NCBI RefSeq assembly: GCF_000023785.1
Contig: NC_012982.1
Coordinates: 124,001-188,000 of the forward strand
DNA from: Hirschia baltica ATCC 49814
GTDB lineage: Bacteria; Pseudomonadota; Alphaproteobacteria; Caulobacterales; Hyphomonadaceae
DNA: 64,000 bases
Direction: 5' to 3'
Both the position numbers and the translations under genes were made by a program. The notes below the pieces were generated by a model that was not told where the DNA came from, ran no database searches, and saw nothing but the letters and a program-made list of their open reading frames with translations. Positions 1 to 9,600 of this stretch are shown one piece after another (position 1 is the first letter of the stretch; each line of letters opens with the position of its first letter).

Positions 1-76
1 TCGTTAAATTCAGGGAAAAGCGTTTCGACCAAAACGTAGTTTAACGCTGCAATTCTAGGTCCCAAATTTAAGTCAA

Positions 77-1519
77 ATGGTACGGATGTTAAAAATGTCA
101 CATAACTCTGCGGAAGAAACAAGATACCAGCCTGCACAAACCATCAATGAAGTGAAAAATTTGATATCAATTGCAACTCAGTGTGCTAATTTTCCAACAG
201 TTACGTTACGGTATAGCAACTTAGAATTGCTAAAAAAAATTGGATTTACCGACTTTTCTGAGTCGTCGTTACAAAAATATTTCGCTGATTTCGATGCTCT
301 TCCAGAAAATTTGCCCGAACCGCTGGCTCTTGCATATCATGGACACCAGTTTGGCCAATACAATCCTCAAATCGGAGATGGGCGAGGTTTCTTGTTTGCT
401 CAATTCAAGGACGATAAGGGAAGATTGTTGGACTTGGGAACAAAAGGTTCTGGGCAAACACCATTTTCTAGAACGGGTGATGGGCGTCTAACGTTGAAAG
501 GTGGCGTGCGTGAAGTTCTGGCGACAGAAATGCTGCAAGCGCATGGTGTAAATACATCAAAAAGCCTCACTCTTTTTGAAACGCATGAACAACTTTATCG
601 AGGCGATGAGCCTAGTCCTGCACGCTCTGGTGTATTGGTTCGAATGTCTCACAGTCATATTAGGTTTGGAACGTTTCAAAGGCTTGCATATTTAGAGGAT
701 GAGAAAGGCATTGCCGATCTGATTGCCTATTGCGTCCGGCATTACTATCCAGATGTACAAAGAGGGGAGTTTAAAGACACAGTCATTGCATTTTTTCGAG
801 CAGTAATGACTGCAACAGCGGACATGATTGCCTCATGGATGGCTGCAGGGTTTGTGCATGGTGTTATGAACACTGACAATATGGTTATTACCGGTGAAAG
901 CTTTGATTATGGACCATATCGGTTTTTGCCAGTCTCAGATCCAAATTTTGTGGCGGCTTATTTTGATGATGCTGGGCGATATAGATTTGGTCGACAGCCA
1001 GAAGTTGGAATTTGGAACCTGACTCAGTTGGCGGGTTGTTTGTTATCACATAGTGACTCGTCATCTCTTGAGGTCGTATTAAATGAGTATGCAGATGTGT
1101 ATCGCGCTTCCTTGCGGAGCCATGTTTTTAGGCGGTTAGGTATCCACCAAACGTCTCCAGAAGAGGATGGACATTTTATTCAAACCTATTTGAACTGGAT
1201 GACACAAAGTGGTGCGGCTTTTGAACAAACTTTTTTCGATTGGTATGGGGGAGCCGCCAGTGCGATTAGATCAAAATTAAGTCCACAGGCGAATTTGTAT
1301 GAAGGGACTGAGTTTTCCGAAGTCAAACAAATGCTAATGGCATATGAACCTTTAGATGAGAAGAGTTTGCAATCATCTTATTTTCAATCTGTTCATCCCG
1401 TTACTGTGCTAATTCAAGACATTGAAAATATATGGATGAAGGTGGTTGAAGAGGATGATTGGAGTGAATTTCATCAAGCCATTGATAGAATAAGAAATTA
1501 TTCAAAATGCACGGCATAA
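77..1519 (+). CDS. selO: Protein adenylyltransferase SelO (YdiU/UPF0061 family)
   Basis: SelO is a pseudokinase-fold enzyme that transfers AMP from ATP to Ser/Thr/Tyr of target proteins and is linked to redox stress. The 480-residue length matches bacterial SelO. Visible family signatures are YHGHQFGQ near residue 90, the LGTKGSGQTPFSR loop near 120, HGVMNTDNM at 261-269 and FDYGPY at 276-281, which hold the nucleotide- and metal-binding residues. The protein ends Lys-Cys-Thr-Ala, so Cys478 sits third from the end, where eukaryotic SelO carries selenocysteine and E. coli SelO a redox cysteine. In-frame ATGs at 77, 86 and 95 are all possible; none has a strong ribosome binding site. It is followed after 122 bp by the PAS/receiver gene and is probably transcribed alone. 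Identity is very secure; the exact start is not. Confidence 0.95.
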   Translation: MVRMLKMSHNSAEETRYQPAQTINEVKNLISIATQCANFPTVTLRYSNLELLKKIGFTDFSESSLQKYFADFDALPENLPEPLALAYHGHQFGQYNPQIGDGRGFLFAQFKDDKGRLLDLGTKGSGQTPFSRTGDGRLTLKGGVREVLATEMLQAHGVNTSKSLTLFETHEQLYRGDEPSPARSGVLVRMSHSHIRFGTFQRLAYLEDEKGIADLIAYCVRHYYPDVQRGEFKDTVIAFFRAVMTATADMIASWMAAGFVHGVMNTDNMVITGESFDYGPYRFLPVSDPNFVAAYFDDAGRYRFGRQPEVGIWNLTQLAGCLLSHSDSSSLEVVLNEYADVYRASLRSHVFRRLGIHQTSPEEDGHFIQTYLNWMTQSGAAFEQTFFDWYGGAASAIRSKLSPQANLYEGTEFSEVKQMLMAYEPLDEKSLQSSYFQSVHPVTVLIQDIENIWMKVVEEDDWSEFHQAIDRIRNYSKCTA

Positions 1520-1641
1520 ATTTATGAAATCGGAATCACTGATTAGGTGAATGAGTGAAGTAAATTTGTTAACCGGTTTTTGCTACACCAAATATAGATA
1601 AAGGAATTTTCCTAAAGAAAATCCGATTTGGGTGGCGTGTA

Positions 1642-4317
1642 ATGTTTGATGGGCCTCAGGAAAAGGTCGATTTAGATAAAGAAGCTCTGGAGTTTTTCTT
1701 TAATTCCGTAGACGAGCATTTTGTTATTCTAAATAAAGATGGAGCGGTGTGCCGAGCAAATGGCGCATTCCGACGCTTTGTCGCGCCCGCTGCTGGTGCT
1801 GACAGTGTAAAGTTATCTGCATATCTGTCTGAAGAAAGTCGAGATAGGTTTCAAAAACAATTAGCGAGTTTGGAACCATTTGAAACGATTACTGAGCTTA
1901 AGCTGACTATGCGAATTGGATGGAGTATCCGATTGGTGCAAGCTTCAATAAGCCGCTCAGCTTCAGATCGGTATTATTACAGCGCTGTAGATATTACGAA
2001 CGAAGCCCGTTTAGAGCAGCGACGCAAAGAAACAGATGATGCGTTGATTCAAATGGAATTGCTTGTTGGTATTGGACGTTGGACCATTTCCAAGTCCAAG
2101 CCAGCATTCTGGTCTCCAGGCATGTTTCGAATGTTTGGGATGGAAGAAAATTCCAAGCCGCTAAAATTTGACGAATATGCTCAAATGATGTCGCCAGCTG
2201 ACCTTAAAAAGCTGTCCAATGCTTTTTCAAAGAGTCAGTTTCACAGCATAACGCAGACCGTGACATGTACAATTGACTGTCCTGATGGTCAGACAAGAGT
2301 AATCGAATTTGCTGGATCTCCTTGTTATACTGAAGATGGCAGTATTGATGGTATCAGTGGTGTGGCACTGAATAAAACGTCCAACATTAAAGCGCTTCAG
2401 TCTTCAATGAAAACGGAGTCATCTGCTAAGGCTTTCCTTGATCATGCCTCTGTTGGCGTTGCTATTATAGATTTGGATGGAAAAATTTCTCTGGTAAATC
2501 AGTCTCTCGTGGACATGATTGGCAAGTCTGATGTGCATTTGCTTGGCGGAAAAATTACTCAATTGTGGGCCCAGACACCTGAAAAATTACAGCAAAGTGT
2601 CGATGCGGCGATTACTGGTGAAACAACCGAATTCAAGCACGTAACAATTGAAAGATCGGCTGAAACACAATGGATTGATTGGATTTGTGCGCCTTGGATG
2701 GAGCAAGATGGTTCCGTTTGTGGTGCAATCTGTATTATCAAAGATGTAACTGAAATCGTTATTCAAAAACGTCAAACAGAAGCCTCTTTGGCACGTATGG
2801 AATATGGGTTGGCATTGTCTTCCATGATGGTTTGGGAGATTGACCTGCTGCAAAAAACGGTAAAAATAGAAGGGGATTGGACGCCGTTTTTCAAATCAAA
2901 ACCAAGCCTCAGTCAGCTTACGAACAGTCTTTTTAGACTCGCTCACCCAGATGATCAGCCTAGAGTTTCTAAAGCTTGGAAGCATCATTTAAGTGCAGGT
3001 GCACCGGTGCATTTGTCTTACCGTAAAGAAAATGCCGTGGGGAGAGAAATTTGGGTTTCTGTTGCATCTCGTCAGGACGCTGATGAAACAGGCAAACCAG
3101 TGCGTATGATTGGTTCAATGCGTGATATCACGGTGTCTCAAAAAACTGATTATATGACTGAAGACCTCGAAGAGCGTCTTCAGCAGAAATATCGCCGAAA
3201 AGCATCATTAATTGGTGATGTTGGGCGCTCAGTGTCCGAGCAGATTGCGAGTATGCTAGAGCTTTCTCACGCACTTCAAAGAACGTCACTCAGTCGTGAG
3301 CAAGTGAATATGTTGAAACTTATGGATACGTCGGCGGAAGGTGTGAGCGACGCGATTCATAACATTGACAAATATATGAGTATTTACTCACATAAGTTTG
3401 AAAATAAATCGTCAGAATTCAATATTAAAGAGCTTGTCGAAAGCTGTATCGCAAATAGTAAATGTGGCGCGGTATCTACCACAATAGAGGCTGTGTATTG
3501 TGATGAGTCGGATGATATTTATAAAGGTAATCCAGCTAAAATAGAGGAATCTCTGTCATTATTCATTCTTGAATTGCAGAAAACAGTTCGAAATGACGAT
3601 CATGTCGTTGTCGAAGTTGAAGTCGATAATTCGGGCGAAGGACTTTGCATTCTCACATTTGATGTAAAACATGCTTACCCTAAAATACCTTATTCAGATT
3701 CGGTATTGATTCAATTGGACAACCCTGAAGAAGAGGGGCTGTCTATGGCGATTATCCACGATTTTACTGAAAAACTAAAAGGGACTGTCTTTTACGAAAA
3801 GGCAGGAGAATCTGTCTCCAGAATTTTGACCGAATTCCCGATTATGAAAGATTTTGAACGCGGCTCTTCCGGCGGATCTGTGCCTAAAATTTCTAGTCAG
3901 AGCGAATTGTCTATTCTTGTAGCAGAAGACAATCCGCTTAATAGACGTGTCCTAGAACTACTCGCAGTTCAATTGCAATTAGATGTGACATTTGTTGAAA
4001 ATGGCGAGGAAGCCATAGATGCGGTTAAAAACCAAGCTTTCGACGTCGTCATTATGGATACTCAAATGCCTATATTGAGCGGTATTTCAGCTATCCGCAC
4101 GATACGAGGTTGGGAGAGAGAGACTTCTCGGGAACCGCTTCAAATCATTGCCGCTATTCCGCATATGAGTTTTGCTAAAGTTCGAGAAGCAATGTCTGTG
4201 GGCGCAAATGACTGTATTGCTAAACCCATATCTCAGGAAGATTTAATTACGCAGCTGAATGATCTTACTGGCGGCGGATGGGAAGTTTCAACCAAGAAAA
4301 TAACCGCAACTGGCTAA
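1642..4317 (+). CDS. Multi-PAS hybrid histidine-kinase-like protein, catalytically degenerate, with C-terminal receiver
   Basis: No N-terminal signal or membrane segment is visible, so this looks like a cytosolic sensor. Four PAS-like segments can be followed (about residues 13-110, 130-240, 263-380 and 388-500), then a dimerisation-type helix pair (about 515-580), an ATPase-like segment (about 590-735) and a receiver domain (757-880). The dimerisation helix aligns without gaps to hybrid kinases of the FLATMSHEIRTPMNG type, but Arg529 stands where the phospho-accepting His should be, with Ser530 for Glu and Gln534 for Pro. The ATPase part has no N-box Asn and no DxGxG motif. The receiver keeps Asp763, Asp806 and Lys861 but has Ile839 in place of the conserved Thr/Ser. 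It is probably a pseudokinase scaffold whose receiver is phosphorylated by another kinase; that is inference. The partner is unknown. Confidence 0.85.
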   Translation: MFDGPQEKVDLDKEALEFFFNSVDEHFVILNKDGAVCRANGAFRRFVAPAAGADSVKLSAYLSEESRDRFQKQLASLEPFETITELKLTMRIGWSIRLVQASISRSASDRYYYSAVDITNEARLEQRRKETDDALIQMELLVGIGRWTISKSKPAFWSPGMFRMFGMEENSKPLKFDEYAQMMSPADLKKLSNAFSKSQFHSITQTVTCTIDCPDGQTRVIEFAGSPCYTEDGSIDGISGVALNKTSNIKALQSSMKTESSAKAFLDHASVGVAIIDLDGKISLVNQSLVDMIGKSDVHLLGGKITQLWAQTPEKLQQSVDAAITGETTEFKHVTIERSAETQWIDWICAPWMEQDGSVCGAICIIKDVTEIVIQKRQTEASLARMEYGLALSSMMVWEIDLLQKTVKIEGDWTPFFKSKPSLSQLTNSLFRLAHPDDQPRVSKAWKHHLSAGAPVHLSYRKENAVGREIWVSVASRQDADETGKPVRMIGSMRDITVSQKTDYMTEDLEERLQQKYRRKASLIGDVGRSVSEQIASMLELSHALQRTSLSREQVNMLKLMDTSAEGVSDAIHNIDKYMSIYSHKFENKSSEFNIKELVESCIANSKCGAVSTTIEAVYCDESDDIYKGNPAKIEESLSLFILELQKTVRNDDHVVVEVEVDNSGEGLCILTFDVKHAYPKIPYSDSVLIQLDNPEEEGLSMAIIHDFTEKLKGTVFYEKAGESVSRILTEFPIMKDFERGSSGGSVPKISSQSELSILVAEDNPLNRRVLELLAVQLQLDVTFVENGEEAIDAVKNQAFDVVIMDTQMPILSGISAIRTIRGWERETSREPLQIIAAIPHMSFAKVREAMSVGANDCIAKPISQEDLITQLNDLTGGGWEVSTKKITATG

Positions 4318-4334
4318 TAAGTAAGCCAATTTTA

Positions 4335-4373
4335 TTGAGAGCGACGTAGATGATTAGTCGTGTTCGCTCTCAA
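4335..4373. terminator. Hairpin between convergent genes
   Basis: A perfect 10-bp inverted repeat (TTGAGAGCGA / TCGCTCTCAA, arms 4335-4344 and 4364-4373) lies between the end of the PAS/receiver gene and the end of fpr. There is no T-run directly after it on either strand, so it is at best a weak bidirectional terminator or an RNA 3'-end stabiliser. Confidence 0.4.
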
Positions 4374-4387
4374 AATATTTTGACCGT

Positions 4388-5194
4388 TTAGCCTGCAAAT
4401 GCTTTTTCAATAACAAATTGTGCGGGTGTTGCATTTGAACCTTCAACAAAGCCGGCATCAAGACATAATTGTTTTGTATCTGCCAGCATTTCCATAGATC
4501 CACAAATCATCACACGATCAGTTTCGGGGTTTAGAGCTGGTACACCAAGATCTGAATATAATTTACCTGAACTCATAAGCTCAGTAATGCGGCCTTTGTG
4601 CGGATAGTCTTCTCGCGTTACTGAACCATAGTGAACAAGCTTACCTTGAGCTAATTCACCAAGGAATTCATGATTTAGCGTCTCATCTACAATTTGCTTA
4701 CTATAGTCGAGTTCTGCAACTTCACGACATGTGTGTGTTACAATCACTTCATCGAATTTTTCGTAAGTTTCAGGATCACGCACAACGCTAGCAAAAGGCG
4801 CAAATCCTGTACCTGTTGAGAAACAGTATAAGCGTTTGCCCGGAACGAGTGCGTCATGGACGAGTGTGCCGGTTGGTTTGCGGCCAAGTAACACTTTATC
4901 ACCGGGCACAATTTTTTGAAGGCGTGACGTCAATGGACCGTCTGGGACCTTAATCGAGTAGAACTCTAATTCTTCATCCCAACTAGGTGATGCTATGGAG
5001 TAGGCGCGCAACAAAGGTTTTCCATTGTCTTTGTACAACCCAATCATCACAAATTCGCCTGAGCGAAATCTGAAAGCTGCGGGACGGGAAAGCCGGAATG
5101 AAAATAATCTGTCTGTATAATGCTTGACTGAAAGCACTGTTTCTTCGGTTGGGCCCGTTGCAGATTTAGCGGGTTTGGCTGCTGCTGCGTCCAT
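4388..5194 (-). CDS. fpr: Ferredoxin--NADP+ reductase
   Basis: This FAD enzyme moves electrons between NADPH and ferredoxin or flavodoxin. The 268-residue sequence has the FAD-binding motif RAYSIAS (about residues 80-86), the NADP-binding FSTGTGFAPFASV stretch (about 127-139) and the C-terminal tail VIEKAFAG typical of the alphaproteobacterial bacterial-type reductases. The N-terminal 15 residues are Ala/Lys/Thr-rich and look disordered. It is a single gene, convergent with the PAS/receiver gene and divergent from the RND adaptor, with 370 bp of non-coding DNA upstream. Members of this family are often induced by oxidative stress, but no SoxR-type operator is evident here. Confidence 0.93.
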   Translation of the reverse strand: MDAAAAKPAKSATGPTEETVLSVKHYTDRLFSFRLSRPAAFRFRSGEFVMIGLYKDNGKPLLRAYSIASPSWDEELEFYSIKVPDGPLTSRLQKIVPGDKVLLGRKPTGTLVHDALVPGKRLYCFSTGTGFAPFASVVRDPETYEKFDEVIVTHTCREVAELDYSKQIVDETLNHEFLGELAQGKLVHYGSVTREDYPHKGRITELMSSGKLYSDLGVPALNPETDRVMICGSMEMLADTKQLCLDAGFVEGSNATPAQFVIEKAFAG

Positions 5195-5564
5195 GTTCTC
5201 GTCCTTAAGCCTGTTCGTGTCGTTTATAAAAACTAGATAGTTTAGAAAAACAGATTTTGCGAATAAAATCGACTGATATAGGGGAGCTAAGTCCTAAAGG
5301 CGCAACTTGCAACTAAACTGACACTTTAGGGAATGCAAAAATGAGCATTGATACGCAATTTCAGCAATATTGATAATAAAAAGTTCTTTTCACTTTGTAA
5401 ATTTAGTGCTTGAGAAATGGTATTGGGAAAGAGTAATCATGTATAAGTCGTGACACAATGTCCGTTAACCATAGCAATTACGTGCCAAAATTATAATTTG
5501 AGTTTATTAAATCAGGGAAAAGCCTGCAAAATGCCGGTTTGTCAGAGTGAAAGGAAACCTGTGA
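5195..5564. other. 370-bp intergenic region between divergent fpr and RND adaptor genes
   Basis: AT-rich, with no convincing reading frame or RNA gene. It must hold the promoters for fpr (minus) and the RND operon (plus). A TATAAG at about 5442-5447 and GTTAACCAT at about 5464-5472 are the only motif-like strings; neither has a clear -35 partner or a full CtrA-type repeat, so I do not call a promoter. Confidence 0.5.
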
Positions 5565-6689
5565 ATGTCGCGGTCTATGAAAATCGCCGCAGGTATTTTT
5601 GCGGTATTTATTTTATATTTTGTCGGCAGTGCGCTTTTTCGTTCTGGGGATGATACACAAACACATATCCCGGAAGGCACTGCAAATGCAGTTCCTACAC
5701 TTGATAAGCCGGTTCCTGAAAAACGGAGTAGTAAAGAAGTTGTGCGGGTATTGGTACGCAAATCTAAATCTGAAATGCACCCTATATATCTGAATTTAAA
5801 GGGTCGCTCTGAACCTGAGCGGACGGTGCTTGTACGATCAGAAACAACTGGTGTTGTATCTCGAGCGAATGCTGTTGAGGGTAGTTTTGTAAAATTAAAC
5901 GCTGTTCTTTGCGGACTGGATGTCGATGCGCGTCAAGCAAATCTGGATGAAGTTAAAGCAAAATATGCTTCAGCTAAACTTGATTATAACGCAACCAAGG
6001 AATTGGTTGAAAAAGGCTGGAAACCTGAAAACCAGGAAGCAGCAGCGAGAGCTACACTAGATGCGGCTGCGGCAGCCGTTGAGGGTGCTGAGGTAGAGTT
6101 ATCAAAAACAGATATTCGGGCACCATTTGCTGGTATTTTTGAAAAACGAGAAGCGGAAGTTGGGGATTTCCTTTCCCCCGGAAGTGTCTGCGGTGTGATG
6201 CTGGATCTCGACCCTTTGATTGTCGCTGCAGATGTTTCTGAAAAATACGCAGGGATTTTGCAATCGGGTGCTACAGCTAGTGCGCAATTAGGGCATCGTT
6301 CAGATGAAAGTATTGCTGGCAAACTCCGCTATGTGGCGTCTTCCGCAGATGTTTCAACAGGCACATATCGTGTTGAAATTGCGCTAGAAAATAGTGATAT
6401 GAAATATCCAGCAGGGCAATCAGCTGAAATTCGCATTCAAATTGGTGAAGGGTTAGCGCATCATATCTCCCCAGCACTGATTGTTTACTCGGATGATGGT
6501 GCACCAGGTGTTCGGTTTGTCGGGCCAAATTCAATGGTCAATTTGGCGTTGGTTGAAATCGTAGATAGCGATCCGTCAGGGGTTTGGGTCAGCGGTTTAC
6601 CAAAAGAAGCTGATATTATCGTGCAGGGACAAGACTATGTTCAACAAGGGCTTCGTGTCGAAGCTTTTTTTGAAGGGGATAATTCGTAA
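5565..6689 (+). CDS. RND efflux periplasmic adaptor (membrane fusion protein)
   Basis: The adaptor bridges an inner-membrane RND pump and an outer-membrane channel. A single N-terminal membrane anchor (about residues 5-25) is followed by split lipoyl halves (VRSETTGVVSRANAVEGSFV near 86-105 and TDIRAPFAGIFEKREAEVGD near 180-200), a short alpha-hairpin between them (about 120-178) and beta-barrel and membrane-proximal domains. The hairpin is short compared with AcrA. The start codon ATG has AAGGAAA about 10 bases upstream. Its TAA stop overlaps the ATG of the pump gene by one base, so the two are translationally coupled. No outer-membrane factor gene is adjacent, so the complex probably uses a TolC-like channel encoded elsewhere. 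Substrate unknown. Confidence 0.9.
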   Translation: MSRSMKIAAGIFAVFILYFVGSALFRSGDDTQTHIPEGTANAVPTLDKPVPEKRSSKEVVRVLVRKSKSEMHPIYLNLKGRSEPERTVLVRSETTGVVSRANAVEGSFVKLNAVLCGLDVDARQANLDEVKAKYASAKLDYNATKELVEKGWKPENQEAAARATLDAAAAAVEGAEVELSKTDIRAPFAGIFEKREAEVGDFLSPGSVCGVMLDLDPLIVAADVSEKYAGILQSGATASAQLGHRSDESIAGKLRYVASSADVSTGTYRVEIALENSDMKYPAGQSAEIRIQIGEGLAHHISPALIVYSDDGAPGVRFVGPNSMVNLALVEIVDSDPSGVWVSGLPKEADIIVQGQDYVQQGLRVEAFFEGDNS

Positions 6690-9600
6690 TGAATTCGCTC
6701 ATCGACGGAGCAGTTTCGCGGGCACGTATGGTGCTGTCGATATTGGTCTGTGCGATCATCGCCGGAATTGTGGTTTATAATAATCTTCCAAAAGAAGCTG
6801 CACCAGAGATTCAAGTGCCGTTTGTTCTGGTGACTATTCCGTTGGAAGGTATTTCTCCAGAAGATGCTGAACGCCTCCTTATTCGGCCAACAGAAGCGGA
6901 AGTCAGGTCTATTGAAGGGATAAAACAGGTTAATTCTGTTGCTTTGGAAGGAGCTGGTCAGCTTGCGATAGAATTTGAAATGGATGCTGATGTTGATCAG
7001 GCTCTTTTGGATGTTCGTGAAAAAGTAGATATGGCCAAGCGGGAATTTCCCGTTGAAACGCGCGAGCCAATTGTATCAGAGATCAATACAGCGCGCTTTC
7101 CAGTAGTTGTCGTCAATATGTATGGTGATCTGCCCGAGCGTGGTTTGTACAGTATTGCTAGAGAGCTTCAAGAAAACCTTGAAGCAATACCGGGTGTTTT
7201 AGAAGCAAATATTGAAGGTGATCGAGAAGAAGTCCTTGAAATTCAAGTAGATCCAGTAAAACTGGAAACTTATAATCTTTCAGCAGCGACAATTTTTGCA
7301 ACGATACAAGCAAATAACAACCTCATTCCTGCCGGCAGCATAGATATGGAACAGGGGCGTTATTCGATTAAAGTGCCCGGTTTGATTGAAACGCCGCAAG
7401 ATGCATTTGATATCGCAATTAAGCGTGTCGGTGACCGAGTGGTGACAATTAAGGATGTGGCTGAGGTTAGACGGACATTTAAAGACCGAGATGAGTATGC
7501 ACGTTTCAACGGTCAGTCAGCAGTTTCTGTGCAAGTTGTTAAGCGTTCGGGTGCCAACATTCTCGAAACAGTTGCGAGTGTGCGTGCAACAATTGCTGAG
7601 TTACAGTTGAATTGGCCCGATACTTTAAATGTTGAACTGACGGCAGATGAATCTGCTGAAATCGGAGATCAGATCGCCACCTTGCAATCTTCGATCATGA
7701 CAGCGGTCATTCTTGTGATGATTATCGTTGTGGGCGCGCTGGGTTTAAGGTCCGCCATTCTTGTTGGGATTTCTATCCCCGCCAGTTTCCTGATGGGGTT
7801 TCTGTTTTTGGGGTGGGCCGGATATACCATAAATATGATGGTGCTGTTCGCGCTGGTTATCGCTGTTGGTATTCTGGTTGATGGTGCGATTGTGGTGGTC
7901 GAATATGCAGACCGTAAAATGGCCGAAGGGTTGGATAAGGTAGAAGCGTTCGCGACGGCTGGTAAACGCATGTTCTGGCCGATCATTGCATCCAATGCCA
8001 CGACGCTGGCAGCATTCCTTCCATTCCTATTTTGGAATTCCATGCCAGGTAAGTTTATGTCTTATCTGCCGATAACTTTGATATTTGTTCTTACCTCGTC
8101 TTTGTTTATGGCACTTATTTTTCTTCCGGTTCTTGGCGGGGTTATTGGTGGTCGAAATAAGAACACAGATTCTACATTAAAAGAATTTTCTGGTGTTGAT
8201 GGTGCGCCTGAAAAAGCGACAGGCTTTTTTGGGTTGTATGCGCGCTTGATTGATAAATTATGTCATCGCCCTTTAATGGTTACAGGCGGATTATTTGCAA
8301 TTTGTGTTGCAATCATCATGTGGTTTGGAACGACTCAGCACAGCGTCTATTTCTTTTTGAATGCTGAACCCGAAAAGCTCTACGTTTATGTCGGTGCACA
8401 AGGAAATCTATCGGGCGCTGAAGAGTTTGAAGTGACCAAACGCGCTGAAGAATTGGTTTTGCCTATCGATGGAATTTTATCGGTGACGACTGTGACTGGT
8501 CCGGCGGCATCAGAAGGCGGCTTTGGGACTGGGACAGGCTCTATTCCCGTCGATACAGTTGGTCGAATGCTGGTTGATCTAGATTCAAGTGCGCCGGGAG
8601 TTGATGGCCGTAAAGTTGAAGCTGAAATACGCAAGGCGTTTAAGAATTTTGTCGGTGCTCATATTGAGATCACGCCATTTCAGGAAGGGCCGCCCGTTGG
8701 GAAAGACGTCCAAATCTCGGTCTTTGCATCCAATCAAGATGCCTTGCTTGAAACAGCGACGCTCATTCGGGAGAAATTAGATAATACGGATGGTCTGGTT
8801 GATATTGAAGATACGCGCCCATTGCCGGGAACAGAATGGAGATTGGACATTGACCGAGAAAGAGCGGCTAAATTTGGCGTAGATATCAATCAGGTTGGCG
8901 GTGTTGTTCAGCTTATCACAAATGGTGCACTTGCTGGCAGATTTAGACCAGATGATGCTATTGATGAGGTCGATATTAGAGTGCGTTTCCCAGCGCAATA
9001 CAGAACAGTAGAGGCTTTGGATGATCTAACTGTCTCTACGCCAGATGGGCCAACCCCAATCTCAACATTTGTTGATCGCGTGCCAGCTCCTCAGCTGACA
9101 AGAATTGATCGTAGAGACGGTTTAAGAGTGTTCACATTGCGTGCAAATGCTGAAGTTGCGGGGCAGGGTGCGCATATGAATGCCATTTTGAAAAAATGGG
9201 TTGATGCGCAGGACTTTGACCCAGGTGTGAAAGTGAAATTTGAAGGTGCCGATGAGGAATCAGCCGAAGCTGCGGCATTCTTTGAGGCAGCCGCATTTGG
9301 TGCTCTCTTCTTAATGGGGGTCATCTTGTTGTGGGAGTTTAACAATTTCTATCATGTTGTTTTGACGCTTTCGGCCGTGATCTTATCCACGATTGGTGTG
9401 TTGATCGGGCTGCAATTGGCGTCATCTTACATTTCAATGATTATGACAGGAACAGGTGTTGTGGCGTTGGCTGGTATTGTGGTGAACAATAATATCGTGC
9501 TGATTGATACATTCCAGCGTCTTATTTTGGATGGACGAACAGCACATGAAGCAGCCGTTATGACAGCTGCTCAAAGAATGCGGCCTATTTTGCTGACCAC

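Noticed and set aside
5464-5480. CtrA-type binding site (TTAA-N7-TTAA)
   Set aside because: The first half TTAACCATAGC fits, but the second half reads AATTAC, so the site is incomplete.
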